From: a virus
Strand: one strand, 5' to 3'
Length of the DNA stretch: 31,896 bases
Virus record (IMG/VR): IMGVR_UViG_3300035034_001260
Location: 1 to 31,896 of that record
Position numbers and translations under genes: made by a program. A model generated the notes under the pieces. It was not told the origin of the DNA. It made no database searches and saw nothing but the letters and a program-made list of their open reading frames with translations. Each line of letters opens with the position of its first letter. The first letter of the stretch is position 1. Positions 29,598 through 31,896 of the stretch are shown here, one piece after another.

Positions 29598-30401
29598 ATG
29601 GGTAGAGCTAATCCAAGTAACATTGCCAATCAAGCTGGTAATGGAAACTTTTTCACAGGACATTTTAACTATAATAATATGAATTATGATCCATACTTAT
29701 CTGGATACGCTTTTATAATCTGGACTAAAGTTCCTAACTGGCTCGGAGATGCTGAAAATGGAGGTATCTTTGAAAGTGCTGGTACAGAACACTTTAAAAA
29801 TTTAACCCAAAAGAACTTTAAATCATTGGGTGGATTAAGTAGTATTACTTTAGAAACTGGTACAACCACTCACGGTTTTGCTGGAAATGAAAAGTCTCAT
29901 GCACAGTCTATTTCTAAAGCAAACACAGAGTTTACTCTTTCTCACCAGGAATTTAGTGGTTCTCCAATCACTAGATATTATCAGAACTGGGTAGGAATGG
30001 TAAGAGATCCAGAAACAGGTATTGCTGTTTATCCTAAAAAGTATGACTTAGATTACAATCAGAATAATCACACTGGTGAATTACTTTACGTAGTTACCAG
30101 ACCTGATGCTAATAATTTTGAAAATGGACAGAATATTGAGTTTGCTTCATATTGGACTCAAGTTATGCCAACTATTTATCCATTAGATCATTATAACTTT
30201 GATGAGGGTACTCATGACACAACTCAAATTGAGCAGACCTTTGCAGGAAACTTCCATACATCTCCTAAGATTTATGAATTTGCTGCTGAACACATGGATA
30301 AAGTATATGATTTCCAAGGCATGGACAATTATGATCCTGAAGGTGGGCCAGAAGCACCTAATCCACATACAATTCAGGGAGCTGAAGGAGATACACTTTA
30401 A
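29598..30401 (+). CDS. Tail tube protein
   Basis: 267 aa, ATG at 29598 after AAAGGAATG. Directly after the sheath gene, as in most myoviruses. Beta-rich, with SITLETGTTTHGFAGNEKSHAQSISKANTEFTL and FSGSPITRYYQNWVGMVRDPETGIAVYP. These fit the tube-protein barrel (antigen-interacting strands and the ITxxYxxWv region seen in gp19-like proteins of large phages). It ends in a Pro/Gly/Glu-rich flexible tail. Homology was judged from pattern and position only. It forms the inner tube through which DNA passes. Confidence 0.72.
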   Translation: MGRANPSNIANQAGNGNFFTGHFNYNNMNYDPYLSGYAFIIWTKVPNWLGDAENGGIFESAGTEHFKNLTQKNFKSLGGLSSITLETGTTTHGFAGNEKSHAQSISKANTEFTLSHQEFSGSPITRYYQNWVGMVRDPETGIAVYPKKYDLDYNQNNHTGELLYVVTRPDANNFENGQNIEFASYWTQVMPTIYPLDHYNFDEGTHDTTQIEQTFAGNFHTSPKIYEFAAEHMDKVYDFQGMDNYDPEGGPEAPNPHTIQGAEGDTL

Positions 30402-30414
30402 ATTTAAAAATAAA

Positions 30415-30455
30415 GACACTATAGCTAATTAAAGCTATAGTGTCATTTTATTCTT
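30415..30455 (+). terminator. Bidirectional Rho-independent terminator
   Basis: Perfect 12-bp stem (30415-30426 with 30433-30444), 6-nt loop, with T-rich tails on both strands. It separates the convergent tail-tube and lysis-gene transcripts. Confidence 0.92.
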
Positions 30456-30983
30456 TTATAGTATTAATTGACTCTTATTACATATATATTTAGTTTTAAT
30501 TGTTTCTGCTAAGTTTTCTGGAGTTGTATTGCCTTTCATTACATTTACATTAAGATCTATATTAATATCGTAATATAATAAATCTACTAATTCAGAACAA
30601 AGATATTTATTAGGATTATTAGTTATTAATTCTAATCCAAATATTACTTTTAGTCCCGAAGTAAATAACTGATCATAATCATAACTCTTATTTAATCCCT
30701 TTACCATAGAAGCTTGTATATTAGCTTTCTGAGTCCTGTTTAATTCATCTTTATATCTAAATACATCAAAATTTCTTTCAATATTCTCATAGAGAGTAAA
30801 CTTACTATTAGTCCAATCTATATCAAAGAAAAGATGTTTTCCATGTAACTTTCCATAATATATTCCAGTATGGCTATATTTAGAGTTAGTCAATTCAGCT
30901 ATCATACTGGATATTAATCCTGTTGGATAGAATAATATTATGTCACCTGTTTGAAGCTTATTTTTATTAGTATTTTCTCTCAT
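30456..30983 (-). CDS. Permuted papain-like (YiiX/NlpC-P60 type) cysteine peptidase or amidase
   Basis: 175 aa. ATG at 30983 preferred; GTG at 30992 is possible. It shows QTGDIILFYPTGLISSMIAELTNSKYSHTGIYYG with H38 and later NKYLCSELVDLLYY with C129 and E131. A His before the Cys is the circularly permuted NlpC/P60-like (YiiX, C92) order. The GDI.l.....SH.giy pattern and CSELV are typical. Such enzymes hydrolyse amide or ester bonds of peptidoglycan stem peptides or lipids. It overlaps the end of the endolysin gene by 17 nt and is probably translationally coupled, so a cell-wall role in lysis or entry is likely. Confidence 0.7.
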   Translation of the reverse strand: MRENTNKNKLQTGDIILFYPTGLISSMIAELTNSKYSHTGIYYGKLHGKHLFFDIDWTNSKFTLYENIERNFDVFRYKDELNRTQKANIQASMVKGLNKSYDYDQLFTSGLKVIFGLELITNNPNKYLCSELVDLLYYDINIDLNVNVMKGNTTPENLAETIKTKYICNKSQLIL

Positions 30984-31578
30984 AGTAATCACTTTTACTT
31001 AGATATTTTATTATTCCGTCAGCTACACTATTCATCATTAGAGTTAGATATAGATCATCATTTAATAATCTTTCTTCTTCAGGATTAGATATGAAACCTA
31101 ACTCAACTAGTACAGCTGGCATTTTAGTATATTTTAATACAAATAAGTCATCTCTTTTTTTTATTCCTCTGTCAGTAGTATCTTTTAAATCAGATATCAT
31201 AGACTTTTGGACTAATCCTGCTAGTTTTTTTCCATTAATGCTAGTTGGATAGTAAAGTGTTTCTGTTCCTTTAGCATTATTTTTATAGAATGAATTAGCA
31301 TGAATAGAAACAAAGAGATCTGATTTATTCTTATTAGCTTTATAACACCTTTCAGATAGTTTAATATATTTATCTGAATTTCTAGTTAGTATTGTTTTGT
31401 AATTAGTTTTTCTTTTTAGTATACTGTTTAGTAGATTGGATGCTTTCAATACTAATTGACTTTCTTCAATATATATATTATCTACATATATTCCATCATC
31501 CATTTCTTTTTCTTTGGGATCTATGGCTCCTGGATCTTTACCTCCGTGACCTGGATCAATTGTAATAATTTTATTCAT
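30967..31578 (-). CDS. N-acetylmuramoyl-L-alanine amidase (Amidase_3), endolysin
   Basis: 203 aa. ATG at 31578 chosen because SD AAAGGATG precedes it; the upstream start would swallow the SD. The Amidase_3 zinc and catalytic residues are complete: DPGHGGKDPGA (H11), IEESQ (E38), SIHANS (H93) and VELGFISNPEE (E159). It cleaves the amide bond between N-acetylmuramic acid and L-alanine. No signal peptide and no recognisable separate wall-binding domain, so it would need a holin for export. It is followed by the papain-like peptidase in the same transcript. Confidence 0.9.
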   Translation of the reverse strand: MNKIITIDPGHGGKDPGAIDPKEKEMDDGIYVDNIYIEESQLVLKASNLLNSILKRKTNYKTILTRNSDKYIKLSERCYKANKNKSDLFVSIHANSFYKNNAKGTETLYYPTSINGKKLAGLVQKSMISDLKDTTDRGIKKRDDLFVLKYTKMPAVLVELGFISNPEEERLLNDDLYLTLMMNSVADGIIKYLSKSDYYERKY

Positions 31579-31590
31579 AATAATCATCCT

Positions 31591-31734
31591 TTAAGAAATA
31601 GTATAAGTTTCTTTTGTTATTTCTTTATATTCTTCTTCTGACAATTTATTTCTTTCTACTGCAACTTTTACTTGTTCATTAGTCCATAATTCTTTATCAT
31701 AATATCTTTTTATCTTTTCAAACCAATTAATCAT
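31591..31734 (-). CDS. XkdX-like small phage protein
   Basis: 47 aa, ATG at 31734, with SD AAGGGGG inside the end of the upstream gene. The sequence (MINWFEKIKRYYDKELWTNE, then VKVAVERNKLSEEEYKEITKETY) matches the XkdX family pattern: a short Tyr-rich start, VkkaV..gkIt.eeYkeITg..Y. XkdX-like proteins are encoded near tail-fibre and lysis genes of phages and PBSX-type prophages of Gram-positive hosts. Their function is not established. The final ITGE/DxY motif is slightly altered (ITKETY). Confidence 0.75.
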   Translation of the reverse strand: MINWFEKIKRYYDKELWTNEQVKVAVERNKLSEEEYKEITKETYTIS

Positions 31735-31735
31735 A

Positions 31736-31896
31736 TTAAATAACCCCCTTGTCAATTAACTCAAAGAGTAATTCTGAAATATCACTATCTTGATTTTCCT
31801 GTTCTGTTTTTATTTTAATATCTTTTAAGCTTCCTTTATAACCCTCTGGAAGTGTTCCATTTTTTACATAGTTAGTATAAGTTGACTTAAAATTAA
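31736..31896 (-). CDS. C-terminal end of a larger protein (partial, runs off right edge)
   Basis: 53 complete codons in one frame from the edge to TAA at 31738-31736. The residues include NYVKNGTLPEGYKGSLKDIK and end DISELLFELIDKGVI. The stop lies 1-4 nt from the start of the XkdX-like gene, so the two are coupled. In PBSX-like modules the gene before xkdX is xkdW or a tail-fibre-associated gene, but this fragment is too short to name. Confidence 0.6.
   Translation of the reverse strand, partial: NFKSTYTNYVKNGTLPEGYKGSLKDIKIKTEQENQDSDISELLFELIDKGVI

Noticed and set aside
1-31896. CRISPR array, insertion sequence or integrase/attachment site
   Set aside because: No regularly spaced repeats, transposase motifs or recombinase genes were seen in the window.

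Overview
This AT-rich window is a contiguous piece of a large (jumbo) myovirus genome. The evidence is a contractile-tail module (very long sheath, tube), a T4-type head module (prohead protease, acidic scaffold-like protein, major capsid protein, large terminase), phage-type recombination and replication genes, and two pieces of a multisubunit RNA polymerase (beta' N-terminal part at the left edge, beta N-terminal half at 13002). Strong Shine-Dalgarno sites, an XkdX-type small tail protein and an Amidase_3 endolysin suggest a Gram-positive (Bacillota-like) host. The split RNA polymerase genes and an AACA-N6-TA site before most transcription units recall Bacillus phage AR9/PBS1-like viruses. 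That placement is inference.

Layout. 1-6400 (mostly minus strand): RNAP beta' start, HAD-type nucleotidase, an SSB-like protein with a long structured leader, the C-terminal half of a family B DNA polymerase cut by two group I introns, several small unknown genes (one apparently needing a -1 frameshift), and a staphylococcal-nuclease-like gene without an AUG start. 6542-9343 (plus): tandem small genes, five of them diverged paralogues. 9407-12408: Rad50/gp46-like ATPase and a small gene. 12593-14775: HU (minus), then RNAP beta N-terminal half and a small gene. 14935-18256: a probable virion protein, an unknown gene, the prohead protease with two introns, and the scaffold-like gene. 18453-26147: major capsid protein, membrane metalloprotease, large terminase with three introns, and three unknown or structural genes. 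26311-30401: tail sheath and tail tube. 30456-31896 (minus): papain-like peptidase, amidase endolysin, XkdX-like protein and a partial gene.

The most notable feature is seven compact group I introns (222-330 nt, none with an ORF) in three genes. They were placed by conserved core elements. Removing them restores the family motifs and an intact frame in all three genes (polymerase 640 aa, protease 282 aa, terminase 664 aa). The terminase has a 24-codon exon between two nearly identical introns. A second notable feature is the promoter-like AACA-N6-TA element, found 20-75 nt upstream of most start codons (about 218 nt for the SSB-like gene) on both strands.

All functional names rest on motifs read by eye. 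No alignment, folding or database search was run.
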